Below, one piece after another: positions 1-7,183 of a stretch of DNA of 64,000 bases. The notes beneath the pieces are model-generated. The model saw only the letters and a program-made list of their open reading frames with translations, searched no databases and was not told the origin of the DNA. Made by a program: the position numbers and the translations under genes. Each line of letters opens with the position of its first letter. Position 1 is the first letter of the stretch. Source of the DNA: Pseudomonas protegens CHA0 (GTDB lineage Bacteria > Pseudomonadota > Gammaproteobacteria > Pseudomonadales > Pseudomonadaceae); contig NC_021237.1 in assembly GCF_000397205.1 (NCBI RefSeq), positions 2,605,001 through 2,669,000 on the forward strand. Reading direction: 5' to 3'.

Positions 1-593
1 ATGCTCGGGCCGCTGGCCTGCACATCCGCGACGTAGAACACCTGCTGGTAGGTGCCGCCGGGAAAGCTGGTGCCCAGGGTCTTGCGCACCGTGGAGCGGG
101 CGCCGTCGCAGCCGGCCAGGTAGAAGGCCTGGCAGTGTTCTTCGCGCCCGTCGGGGCCGCGCAGGCGGGCGTTGATCAGGTGGCCGTGGTCGGTGAAGGC
201 CAGCAGCTCGGTGTTGCGTTCGACCTCCACCCCCTGCAGCGCCAGGCGTTCGATCAGCAGTTGCTCGTGTTCGTCCTGAGGAAAGATCTGCAGGAAGGGG
301 TAGGGCGTCAGGTCTTCGCCGATGGCGTTGAACGGCAGGTGGGCGGCGCGCTCGCCCTTGACCCAGAGGTTCACCGCCGGCACATGGTGGCCGCGCTCGA
401 CGATGGCCCGGGTCAGGTCCAGCTGGCGGTACAGCTCAAGGGTTCGCGCCTGCACCGCCAGGGCCCGGGAGGTAGTGCCCGGGCCCGGGGTCTTGTCGAT
501 GATCCGCACCTTGACCCCCTGCCGGCGCAGCCAGAGCGCCAGGACCAGGCCGGTGGGGCCGGCGCCGATGATCAGTACGTCGCTGCAATTCAT
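1..593 (-). CDS. FAD-dependent aromatic-ring monooxygenase (3' part outside window)
   Basis: The minus-strand frame opens at the ATG at 593-591 and runs off the left edge without a stop, so only about 197 N-terminal residues are seen. The N-terminus has a dinucleotide-binding motif (IIGAGPTGLVLAL), followed by TTSRALAVQARTLE and, further on, GCDGARSTVRKTLG, the DG motif of class A flavoprotein hydroxylases (UbiH/PHBH superfamily). Such enzymes hydroxylate aromatic or polyketide substrates using NAD(P)H and O2. The substrate cannot be told from this part. It runs in the same direction as the LysE-type exporter just upstream, 51 bp away. Confidence 0.8.
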   Translation of the reverse strand, partial: MNCSDVLIIGAGPTGLVLALWLRRQGVKVRIIDKTPGPGTTSRALAVQARTLELYRQLDLTRAIVERGHHVPAVNLWVKGERAAHLPFNAIGEDLTPYPFLQIFPQDEHEQLLIERLALQGVEVERNTELLAFTDHGHLINARLRGPDGREEHCQAFYLAGCDGARSTVRKTLGTSFPGGTYQQVFYVADVQASGPS

Positions 594-644
594 GGGCTTG
601 CCCTCGGTAGACGATCAAGGTCATGCAGGCGGCTGCCGCCGGGC

Positions 645-1259
645 TCAGCGCTGGGCGAAGGCCAGGTTCAGGCCGAGCCCGGCGAAGCTTGCGGCAAAAC
701 TGCGGCGCAGCCAGTTCTGCACCTGGGGCGACTCGATCACCGCGGTGCGGAACAGGTTGGCCAGCAGGCCATAGAGCACGAACACGAAGAAGGTCATGGC
801 CATGAACACGCCGCTCAGGAGCAGCATCTGCGGGATCGGGTCGCTGCCGTCATGGGCGATGAACTGGGGCAGGAAGGCCAGGAAGAAGAGGGTCAGCTTG
901 GGGTTGAGGATATTCAGCAGGCAGGCCTTGAGCATCAGCGCGCCGGGGCCATGGCTGACGGCGTTGCTGTCCACGGCGAAGGCCGAGCGGTCGCGCCAGG
1001 TGGCGTAGGCCAGGTACAGCAGGTAGGCGACGCCGGCGAACTTCAGGCCCTGGAAGGCCAGCGCGCTGGAGTGCAGGATGGCCGACAGGCCGAGGATCGA
1101 GGCCAGCAGGTGCGGGACAATCCCGGCGGTGCAGCCGATGGCGGTGAACAGGCTGGCGCGCTTGCCGGCCACCAGGGCGGTGGAAATGGTCAGGATCACG
1201 CCGCTGCCGGGAATCAGCACGACGATCAGGCTGGTGATCAGGAAATCCAGGGTCAACAT
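645..1259 (-). CDS. LysE/RhtB-family amino-acid exporter
   Basis: This 204-residue protein is of usual length for LysE/RhtB exporters. It has about six hydrophobic segments, and the N-terminal helix carries the family's PG-x-G signature (LIPGSGVILTISTALVAG). The loop after TM1 contains GKRASLFTAIGCTAG, typical of the family. Function is inferred as inner-membrane efflux of an amino acid or small metabolite driven by proton motive force; the substrate is not predictable. The gene lies just upstream of the FAD monooxygenase on the same strand and could be co-transcribed with it. Confidence 0.85.
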   Translation of the reverse strand: MLTLDFLITSLIVVLIPGSGVILTISTALVAGKRASLFTAIGCTAGIVPHLLASILGLSAILHSSALAFQGLKFAGVAYLLYLAYATWRDRSAFAVDSNAVSHGPGALMLKACLLNILNPKLTLFFLAFLPQFIAHDGSDPIPQMLLLSGVFMAMTFFVFVLYGLLANLFRTAVIESPQVQNWLRRSFAASFAGLGLNLAFAQR

Positions 1260-1370
1260 CCGGGCATCACTCCATTGAGGGCAGGCGCGGGGTTAGGGCT
1301 GGGCGCCACACCGAGGTCGGGGGTCATCAAAATACACCCAGCCACACCGCCAATAGAAGGATTCTAGCCT

Positions 1371-1494
1371 GTAGCCGCTGCTGAGCCCGCGAAGCTGCGC
1401 AAAGGTCCGCAGGACCTTGCCTGGCGATCTCCCGCCGATCGCGCAGAGGCCTCAGGGTCGCGGCGTCTGCTGCGCAGCCTGCGGCAGCGGCTAC
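1371..1494. repeat. 124-bp intergenic repeat, copy A
   Basis: This stretch starts GTAGCCGCTGCTGAGCC and ends with GCAGCGGCTAC, so its ends are inverted repeats of each other. It matches 5267-5390 nearly base for base over the same length, and a shorter diverged relative lies at 43798. The internal part (CGAAGCTGCGCAAAGGTCC, then GCAGGACCTTGCC) is conserved. It lies between the divergent LysE gene and the DUF1615 gene. It is probably a non-autonomous REP/MITE-like element; no coding frame is supported in it. Confidence 0.8.
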
Positions 1495-1591
1495 AAGGGC
1501 CGCGGCGGGAACAGCGCTCGCATTCCTTGGTCGAACGCCCCAGCCGCTGCTTTACTTGCACGGCCCTCGCCCAGCCATCTCGCGGAGCCCC

Positions 1592-2683
1592 ATGATTTCC
1601 TCTCGTCTTCTCAGTTGCTTCCTGGGCCTGTCGCTGCTGGCCGGTTGCGCCAGCCAGCGCGGCCCCCAGGCACCAACACTGACCCCCGAACAGACCCAGG
1701 CCCGGATCCTGCGCCTGCTGCCGGCCCAGGTGGCGGACCGCCCGGGCTGGGCCCGGGACATCCAGGTGGCCTTCAGCGCCCAGGGCCTTGAGCCGAGCCA
1801 GAGCAACCTGTGCGCGGTGCTGGCGGTGACCGAGCAGGAGTCCACCTTCCAGGTCGACCCGACGGTGCCGGGCCTGGGGCGCATCGCCCGGCAAGAGATC
1901 GACCGCCGCGCGGCCAAGGTGCATGTGCCGGCGCTACTGGTCAGCGCCGCCCTGCAAGTGCGCGGCCCGGACGGCCAGTCCTACAGCCAGCGCCTGGCCA
2001 GTGCCCGCAGCGAGAAGGAATTGAGTGCGATCTTCGATGACTTCATCGGCATGGTGCCCCTGGGCAAGACCCTGTTCGGCGGCTTCAACCCGGTGCACAC
2101 CGGTGGGCCGATGCAGGTCAGCATCGAGTTCGCCCAGCAGCATGCCCAGGGCTATCCCTACCCGGTGCAGGACTCCATCCGTCATGAGGTCTTCAGCCGC
2201 CGCGGCGGCCTGTATTTCGGCATCGCCCACCTGTTGGGCTACCCGGTGGACTACCCGCAGCCGTTGTACCGTTTCGCCGATTTCAACGCCGGCTGGTACG
2301 CCAGCCGCAACGCGGCGTTCCAGAGCGCGGTGAGCCGTGCGAGCGGGATCAGGCTGGCGCTGGATGGCGACCTGATCCGCTACGGCTCGGTCATGCCCGG
2401 CAGCACCGAGCTGGCGGTGCGCACCCTGGGCAAGCAGCTGGGGCTGCGTAACCCGCAGATCCGCGCCCAGCTGGAGAAGGGCGACCGCCAGGACTTCGAA
2501 GAAACCGAGCTGTACCGTCAGGTGTTCGCCCTGGCCGATCGCACGGCGGGCAAGCCCGTACCGCGCCAGCAACTGCCCGGCATCGAACTCAAGAGCCCGA
2601 AGATCACCCGCCAGCTGACCACAGCCTGGTTCGCCAAACGGGTGGACGAACGCTACCAGCGCTGCCTGCAACGCCCGCTGTAG
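1592..2683 (+). CDS. DUF1615-family lipoprotein
   Basis: 363 residues. The start is the ATG at 1592, preceded by GGAG; the longer frame from 1556 has no ribosome site. The N-terminus is a lipoprotein signal peptide with lipobox LLAGC, so a membrane-anchored envelope protein is expected. The body matches what I know of the DUF1615 family in Pseudomonas (early TPEQTQARILRLLP, then LCAVLAVTEQESTFQVDP). The E-Q-E-S-T-F segment resembles the active-site region of lytic transglycosylase-like folds, but that link is only suggestive. Its stop codon TAG is formed by the first bases of the following REP element. Confidence 0.75.
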   Translation: MISSRLLSCFLGLSLLAGCASQRGPQAPTLTPEQTQARILRLLPAQVADRPGWARDIQVAFSAQGLEPSQSNLCAVLAVTEQESTFQVDPTVPGLGRIARQEIDRRAAKVHVPALLVSAALQVRGPDGQSYSQRLASARSEKELSAIFDDFIGMVPLGKTLFGGFNPVHTGGPMQVSIEFAQQHAQGYPYPVQDSIRHEVFSRRGGLYFGIAHLLGYPVDYPQPLYRFADFNAGWYASRNAAFQSAVSRASGIRLALDGDLIRYGSVMPGSTELAVRTLGKQLGLRNPQIRAQLEKGDRQDFEETELYRQVFALADRTAGKPVPRQQLPGIELKSPKITRQLTTAWFAKRVDERYQRCLQRPL

Positions 2684-2754
2684 GAGCTGGCTTGCCAGCG
2701 AAGGCGGCCGCCAGGGCGATGCAGGGCCTCTTCGCCGGCAAGCCGGCTTCCACA
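2680..2754. repeat. REP element pair
   Basis: GTAGGAGCTGGCTTGCCAGCGAA is followed after about 25 bp by its inverted partner ending CCGGCAAGCCGGCTTCC. This is a typical Pseudomonas REP doublet able to form a long hairpin. It overlaps the stop codon of the DUF1615 gene (TAG at 2681-2683). Confidence 0.9.
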
Positions 2755-2822
2755 GGGGGCACTGTTGTGCGGGGAGCAGGTGCTTGCTTGTCAGGCCCGG
2801 GGGCGGCGTGGCAGGATGCGCC

Positions 2823-2933
2823 ATGAATTTTTTCCAGCTCGTCTCCCGCCCTCATCACCATCGACCTCATCTCCGGGGCCGTGGTCGCTTGTGCGCGTCG
2901 AGCCGTCAGTCATCGAGCAATCGCGATCACTGA
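2823..2933 (+). CDS. Candidate histidine-rich leader peptide (attenuator)
   Basis: A 36-codon frame with an AGGA site six bases before its ATG. Residues 11-16 read HHHRPH, so four of six codons are His; the peptide ends near a terminator (2953-2978) and is followed by a HisRS-like gene at 3010. This is the layout of a His-codon attenuator: His-tRNA shortage stalls the ribosome on the His run and changes folding of the downstream RNA. The other frame in this stretch has no such signal. The antiterminator pairing was not worked out, so the call stays tentative. Confidence 0.5.
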   Translation: MNFFQLVSRPHHHRPHLRGRGRLCASSRQSSSNRDH

Positions 2934-2952
2934 CCTTCGATGAAAAAAAACC

Positions 2953-2978
2953 AAGGCGCCCCACAAGGCGCCTTTTTT
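2953..2978 (+). terminator. Rho-independent terminator between leader peptide and HisRS-like gene
   Basis: The stem AAGGCGCC (2953-2960) pairs with GGCGCCTT (2967-2974) across a CCACAA loop and runs straight into a T-tract (2973-2978). It lies 20 bp after the leader-peptide stop and about 30 bp before the next start codon, as an attenuator terminator would. An A-tract at 2943-2950 means it could also act on the minus strand. Confidence 0.75.
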
Positions 2979-3009
2979 ATTGCCTGTCAAAAAACCAGAG
3001 GAATGACCC

Positions 3010-3640
3010 ATGACCATGTTACGTGGCACTCGAATGATCACCGGCGAACAAGCCGCCACCCTGCGCACCCTGGAAGGACGCTTCCGGAGCTGGCTTCATC
3101 GAAGCGGGCGCTGAAGAAGTCATTGTCCCGGCGCTGTGGGGCCAGGACACCTTTATCGAGAAGGCCGGAGGTAGCGAAGTCATCGGCCAGATGTGGGCCT
3201 TCAACGACAAGGCCGGGCGGCCTTGCTGCCTGATCCCGGAAGCCACCGCGCTGTTCCAGGAAACCGCCGGCGAGCTGCTGGCGGGGCGCGAGCAGGCGGC
3301 CTTCTTCTACGTTGCCCGCTGCTATCGCTACGAGCGCCCGCAAGCCGGGCGGTATCGAGAGTTCACCCAGTTGGGCCTGGAGATTCTCGGCCCCGATCCG
3401 CAGCGCGCCCTGGAGCAGGCGCGGGCGCTGTGCGTGGGCTTTCTCGACGCCTTGGGCCTGGAATACCAGCTCAACCTCGGGGTCAAGCGCGGCCTGACCT
3501 ACTACCTCAATGGCGAGGGTTTCGAAGTGCGCTGCCCGCGCCTGGGGGCGCAGCAGCAAGTGGTGGGGGCAGGCGCCTATCGCCAGGGTGCCGGCTTCGG
3601 CATTGGCCTGGAGCGCCTGCAACTGGCGCTGCAAGCCTGA
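3010..3640 (+). pseudogene. HisRS-like class II synthetase paralogue, frameshifted
   Basis: The frame from ATG 3010 gives an HisRS-type start (MTMLRGTRMITGEQAATLRTLEGRF) and stops after 34 codons. The frame offset by one base continues the same protein (GAGFIEAGAEEVIVPALWG, then IGQMWAFNDKAGR) to 3640. It contains class II motif 2 (FYVARCYRYERPQAGRYREF) and a motif 3-like GIGLERLQLAL. Intact, the protein would be about 210 residues, much shorter than HisS, with no anticodon-binding domain, so it is a stand-alone catalytic-core-like paralogue (HisZ-like regulator or amino-acid ligase are possible). The shift lies near 3084-3092. A sequencing error is not excluded. Confidence 0.65.
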
Positions 3641-3653
3641 CCGCCTGCGTGCG

Positions 3654-3735
3654 GTAGGAGCTGGCTTGCCAGCGAAGGCGTTCGCCAGGGCGGTGCAAGG
3701 CTTGCGGGCCTCTTCGCCGGCAAGCCGGCTCCTAC
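3654..3735. repeat. REP element pair
   Basis: GTAGGAGCTGGCTTGCCAGC opens the unit and GCCGGCAAGCCGGCTCCTAC closes it. It is the first of two nearly identical doublets in tandem (the next at 3766) in the space between the HisRS-like pseudogene and the convergent DUF4349 gene. Confidence 0.9.
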
Positions 3736-3765
3736 GGGTGGGGCTCTGGGAAGTGCCTGCTTGCT

Positions 3766-3847
3766 GTAGGAGCTGGCTTGCCAGCGAAGGCATTCGCCAG
3801 GGCGGTGCAGGGCTTGCGGGCCTCTTCGCCGGCAAGCCGGCTCCTAC
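3766..3847. repeat. REP element pair, second tandem copy
   Basis: Near-duplicate of 3654-3735, including the internal GCTTGCGGGCCTCTTCGCCG. It ends nine bases before the stop codon of the minus-strand DUF4349 gene and may serve as its 3' hairpin. Confidence 0.9.
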
Positions 3848-3855
3848 GGGTGGGG

Positions 3856-4653
3856 TCAGGGGCGCCGGCGCACGAATTTGCGCCACAGCCAGACCCACAG
3901 CAGCACCAGGGGGAAGGCCAGGATCACGAAGGGCAGCACATAGCTGCCTTTCTCCAGGGCCTCGGCGGTGCCGTCGGCCAGGTTGTCCAGCAGGTTGCTG
4001 AAGGCGCGCTTGAGGCTGGATTCGCGCTGGACGCCGTCGCTGGGCAGGAACTTCAGGGTCAGGAGGTTGGTGTCCAGGCGGCGTTGCTGGCCGGCGGCGG
4101 TCTGGGCCAGGGCCTGCAGGTCGTTCTCGATGCCGGCCTGTTCCCGGCTCAGGGCAATCAGGTCGCTGACGCTGATGTCCTTGCGCGCCGCCAGTTCGTC
4201 CAGGCGCTGCTGTTGGGCCTTGAGCCGCTGCTGCTGGCGCTGCACATCGGCCACGGCATCGGCCAGGTCTTCGGCGCTGGTGATGCGCTCGCCCAGTTCC
4301 GCGCCCTGGGAGGCCTGCTGGACGATGGGCTCCACACCGTCCGGAACTATTCGCAGCGTCACCTGGGCGCGGTACTTGCCCTGTTCCAGGCGCAGGATAT
4401 TGCACGGGCCGAACTGGGCCTTCTCGCAGGCTTCGCGGGTTTGCGCCAGGCGCGGACCGATCTGCGCGGCTGGCAGCGACAGGCTCAGTTCATGCTCATA
4501 GGCCAATTGCGCGCCGGCCTTGCCCTGGGCCCCGCCCAAGGCCACGGCGCTGCTGTTGTGGTCGCCGGGAGAGCAGGCGCTGAGGGCCAGGGCGCCGAAC
4601 AGGGCCAGGGCCAGTCGACGGAATTTCGCAGGGTGATCGTCCTGATGTTGCAT
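3856..4653 (-). CDS. DUF4349 lipoprotein with C-terminal membrane anchor
   Basis: 265 residues. The N-terminal signal ends in the lipobox LALSAC. The middle (about residues 140-200) is Gln/Leu/Arg-rich coiled coil (VADVQRQQQRLKAQQQRLDE), and the C-terminus has one strong TM helix (SYVLPFVILAFPLVLLWVW) followed by a basic tail. This architecture matches DUF4349 proteins, whose role is not known. Two REP doublets lie directly downstream. Confidence 0.75.
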   Translation of the reverse strand: MQHQDDHPAKFRRLALALFGALALSACSPGDHNSSAVALGGAQGKAGAQLAYEHELSLSLPAAQIGPRLAQTREACEKAQFGPCNILRLEQGKYRAQVTLRIVPDGVEPIVQQASQGAELGERITSAEDLADAVADVQRQQQRLKAQQQRLDELAARKDISVSDLIALSREQAGIENDLQALAQTAAGQQRRLDTNLLTLKFLPSDGVQRESSLKRAFSNLLDNLADGTAEALEKGSYVLPFVILAFPLVLLWVWLWRKFVRRRP

Positions 4654-4850
4654 GGGGGCTCCTTGAGGGATGAATCGGCGACAGGGTCGCAGGTGCGCAT
4701 CTTACCGTCGTTCGGGGAAAGACCACGATCCCGGCTGGGCTTATCGAGGATAATTTTCCTGGCTGATGCTGATAGGCGCGGAGCGGGTTCAGGGCTACAC
4801 CTGTGGCAGCCCGGGACGACGGTGTTTCGGCGCAGATCAAGGAGTGCGTC

Positions 4851-5270
4851 ATGCGCGAGTCGGCTATCCCCCCAGGCTTTGCCCCCTTGCCCCGCAGCAG
4901 CCCGCTGCTGGAACTGATCGGCCCGGTCTACGGCTGCGGCAGTGGCAGCGAACTGCGCGTCGGCCTGCGCGCCGACACCCGCCACGCCAACGGCCGGGGC
5001 ACGGTGCATGGCGGCATCATCGCCACCCTGGCGGACATCGGCATGGGCTACGCCATGGCGTTTTCCAGCGATCCGCCCTTGCCGTTGATCACCGCCAGCA
5101 TGACCCTCGACTACCTGGGCGCGGTGCAGGTCGGGGAATGGATCGAGGTGCACCTGGAGCATGCCAAGCGTGGCCGGCAGATGGCCTTTGCCACCGTGGT
5201 GCTGCGGGTCGGCGAACAGGAAGTGGCCCGGGCCAGCGGCGTCTTCGCCGTCCCAACCGCAGCCCTGTAG
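4851..5270 (+). CDS. PaaI-family (hotdog) thioesterase
   Basis: 139 residues. The start ATG at 4851 has AAGGAG six bases upstream; the longer frame from 4803 has none. The hotdog active-site segment VHGGIIATLADIGMGYAM is of the PaaI/YbgC-like 4-hydroxybenzoyl-CoA thioesterase type. It probably hydrolyses an acyl- or aryl-CoA in the cytosol. The stop codon TAG falls on bases 2-4 of the 124-bp repeat at 5267. Confidence 0.85.
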   Translation: MRESAIPPGFAPLPRSSPLLELIGPVYGCGSGSELRVGLRADTRHANGRGTVHGGIIATLADIGMGYAMAFSSDPPLPLITASMTLDYLGAVQVGEWIEVHLEHAKRGRQMAFATVVLRVGEQEVARASGVFAVPTAAL

Positions 5271-5390
5271 CCGCTGCTGAGCCTGCGAAGCTGCGCAAAG
5301 GTCCGCAGGACCTTGCCTGGCGATCTTCCGTCGATCGCGCAGGGGCCTCAGGATCGCAGCGTCTGCTGCGCAGCCTGCGGCAGCGGCTAC
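5267..5390. repeat. 124-bp intergenic repeat, copy B
   Basis: Same length as, and nearly identical to, 1371-1494. Its inverted ends GTAGCC...GGCTAC supply the TAG stop codon for both neighbours: the thioesterase on the plus strand (5268-5270) and rtcR on the minus strand (5389-5387). It fills the entire space between these convergent genes and may serve as a shared terminator. Confidence 0.85.
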
Positions 5391-6979
5391 AGCTGTTTCC
5401 AATCCAGGCCGAAACGCGCCAGGTATTTGCGCAGGCGGTCGGCGTCGTTGGGGTTGGCCTTGCCCAGGCGTGACACGCCGAACAGCCGGCGCCCCGCCTC
5501 CGACAGGCTGTCGGCGCGGCGGCACTCGGCAATCACTGCCTTGAGTTGCAGGCGGTCGAACAGGTCCAGCTCCACATCGTCGCCCAGCAGTTTCTGCAGT
5601 TCGTCCTCTTGGTTCTCCAGCCCCCAGGCGTGGCGCAGGCGCTGGATTTCCTCCTCGACCTGGGCCTGGTCGATGCGTCCGCTGTCGGCCAGGGTGGCCA
5701 TGCGGGTGATGGAGGCCGACAGCTCGCGGAAGTTGCCCAGCCACGCCGCTTCGCTGGAGCTGGCAAAGGCCAGGTAGCGTCGCCGCGCTTCAAGGTTGAA
5801 GCGCACCAGCTGCCCTTGTTCCCGGGCGTGACGCTCCAGCTCGAAATCGATGTTCGGTTCGATGTCTTCGCGGCGCCCCGCCAGCCCCGGCAGGTTGAAG
5901 GTCCAGAGGTTGATCCGCGCATACAGGTCCTCGCGGAACAGCCCCTGGGCCACCCGGCCACGCAGGTCGCGGTGGGTGCCGGCGATGATCAGGAAATCGC
6001 TCTGCACCTCCTGGTCCGAACCCATGGGAAAGAAGCGCTTCTCCTCGATTGCCTTGAGCAGCATGGCCTGTTCGTCCAGCCCCAGTTCACCGATCTCGTC
6101 GAGAAACAGCATGCCGCCATCCGCCGCCCGCAGCAGGCCTTCGCGGGCATTCTGGGCGCCGGTGAAGGCGCCCTTGATATGGCCGAACAGCGCCGACATG
6201 GCCCCGTCCCCACGCAGGGTGGCGCAGTTGACCTCGACAAAGCGCCCCTGCACCTGGTGCCGGCCACGCTTGAGCTCATAGATGCGCCGGGCCAGGAACG
6301 ACTTGCCGGCACCGGTGGGGCCGATCAGCAGCATCGGTGCCCTGGAGCGCACCGCGACCCGCTCGATCTGCTCGATGGAGCGGTTGAATGCCGGGTTGCG
6401 GGTGGCGATCCCGGACTTGAGGAAGGCCAGGCCCTCCAGGCGCTTGTGGGCAAAACGCGAGGCGATGCGGTCGTAGCGCGACAAGTCGAGGTCGATCAGG
6501 GCGTGGGTGCCGGTGGCGTGCTGGTCCGGGTCGCGGCGCCGCGCCGGTGAGGTCTGGATCAGCCGGGCAGGGAGGTAGCGCGCCTCGGTCAGCAGGAACC
6601 AGCAGATCTGCGCCACGTGGGTGCCGGTGGTGATGTGCACCAGGTAGTCCTCGCGCTCGGTGTCGAACGGGTAGGCGCTGGTGAAGTCGTGCAGGGCGCC
6701 GTACACCTCCTCGAAATCCCAGGGATTGTTCAGGCCCATGGGGTGCAGGCGCACCTCGGTTTCCGGCGACACCTGGCGCACGTCGTTGGCCACCCGTTCG
6801 GCCAGGCTGACATCCCGCGCGTCCAGGCCATGGATCAGCTCCAGGCGGTTGATCAGCACATCCTGCTGCTGACACAGACCGACCGTGGGCCGCCAATGGC
6901 TCCAGCGGTTGGCACCCTTGCCGACGCGATCGAGGGTGGAACCGACAAAACCTATGGCGACCGTGGGCTTGTTCGACAT
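5387..6979 (-). CDS. rtcR: RtcR, CARF-domain sigma54 activator of the RNA-repair operon
   Basis: 530 residues. Residues 1-180 form the RtcR-type CARF ligand-sensing domain (note VHITTGTHVAQICWFLL near 114-130). The AAA+ domain follows, with Walker A GPTGAGKS at 220-227, the sigma54-contacting GAFTGA at 270-275 and Walker B GGMLFLDE at 289-296; the C-terminus is helical and likely DNA-binding. In characterised systems RtcR activates rtcBA from a sigma54 promoter on RNA damage, the CARF domain sensing an RNA end product. Here it is divergent from rsr, 204 bp away. A ribosome site (AGG) precedes the ATG by seven bases. Its stop codon comes from the repeat at 5267-5390. Confidence 0.95.
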   Translation of the reverse strand: MSNKPTVAIGFVGSTLDRVGKGANRWSHWRPTVGLCQQQDVLINRLELIHGLDARDVSLAERVANDVRQVSPETEVRLHPMGLNNPWDFEEVYGALHDFTSAYPFDTEREDYLVHITTGTHVAQICWFLLTEARYLPARLIQTSPARRRDPDQHATGTHALIDLDLSRYDRIASRFAHKRLEGLAFLKSGIATRNPAFNRSIEQIERVAVRSRAPMLLIGPTGAGKSFLARRIYELKRGRHQVQGRFVEVNCATLRGDGAMSALFGHIKGAFTGAQNAREGLLRAADGGMLFLDEIGELGLDEQAMLLKAIEEKRFFPMGSDQEVQSDFLIIAGTHRDLRGRVAQGLFREDLYARINLWTFNLPGLAGRREDIEPNIDFELERHAREQGQLVRFNLEARRRYLAFASSSEAAWLGNFRELSASITRMATLADSGRIDQAQVEEEIQRLRHAWGLENQEDELQKLLGDDVELDLFDRLQLKAVIAECRRADSLSEAGRRLFGVSRLGKANPNDADRLRKYLARFGLDWKQL

Positions 6980-7001
6980 GTTTATACCTGGAGATAAAAA
7001 A

Positions 7002-7027
7002 CGATAAGCAAAGATATAAAATTATCG
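7002..7027. promoter_or_regulatory. Candidate RtcR upstream activator site
   Basis: CGATAA (7002-7007) and TTATCG (7022-7027) form an inverted repeat in the AT-rich rtcR-rsr intergenic region, about 100 bp upstream of the sigma54 promoter, the usual distance for an enhancer. Further GATAA-type words occur nearby (about 6993 and 7062). Assignment to RtcR is inference. Confidence 0.35.
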
Positions 7028-7125
7028 AGGCGTTTGTCTTGCCGGATACGTGATGAAAAAGTGATAAAAAATAAAAACCTTATAAATCAATGAGTTGAAA
7101 AATAATTTGTTGGAAAATCAAAACC

Positions 7126-7142
7126 TGGCACAGCGGCTGCAA
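7126..7142 (+). promoter_or_regulatory. Sigma54 (-24/-12) promoter of the rsr-Y RNA-rtc operon
   Basis: TGGCACAGCGGCTGCAA has the invariant GG (7127-7128) and GC (7139-7140) separated by ten bases, matching the sigma54 consensus TGGCAC-N5-TTGCA. It lies 42 bp before the rsr start codon and downstream of the gene for a sigma54 activator read in the opposite direction, the expected arrangement for RtcR control. Confidence 0.85.
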
Positions 7143-7183
7143 TATCTCTGGCAACGAACAAGACAACAGAGCGAGACGCCAAG

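Noticed and set aside
2765..3013. 82-codon plus-strand frame over the leader region
   Set aside because: It has no ribosome site and runs through the terminator. The neighbouring frame 2823-2933 has the ribosome site and the His run.
3654..3847. Tandem repeats that could be taken for a CRISPR array
   Set aside because: Repeats are REP doublets with inverted arms, only two units, no spacers of constant length and no cas genes.
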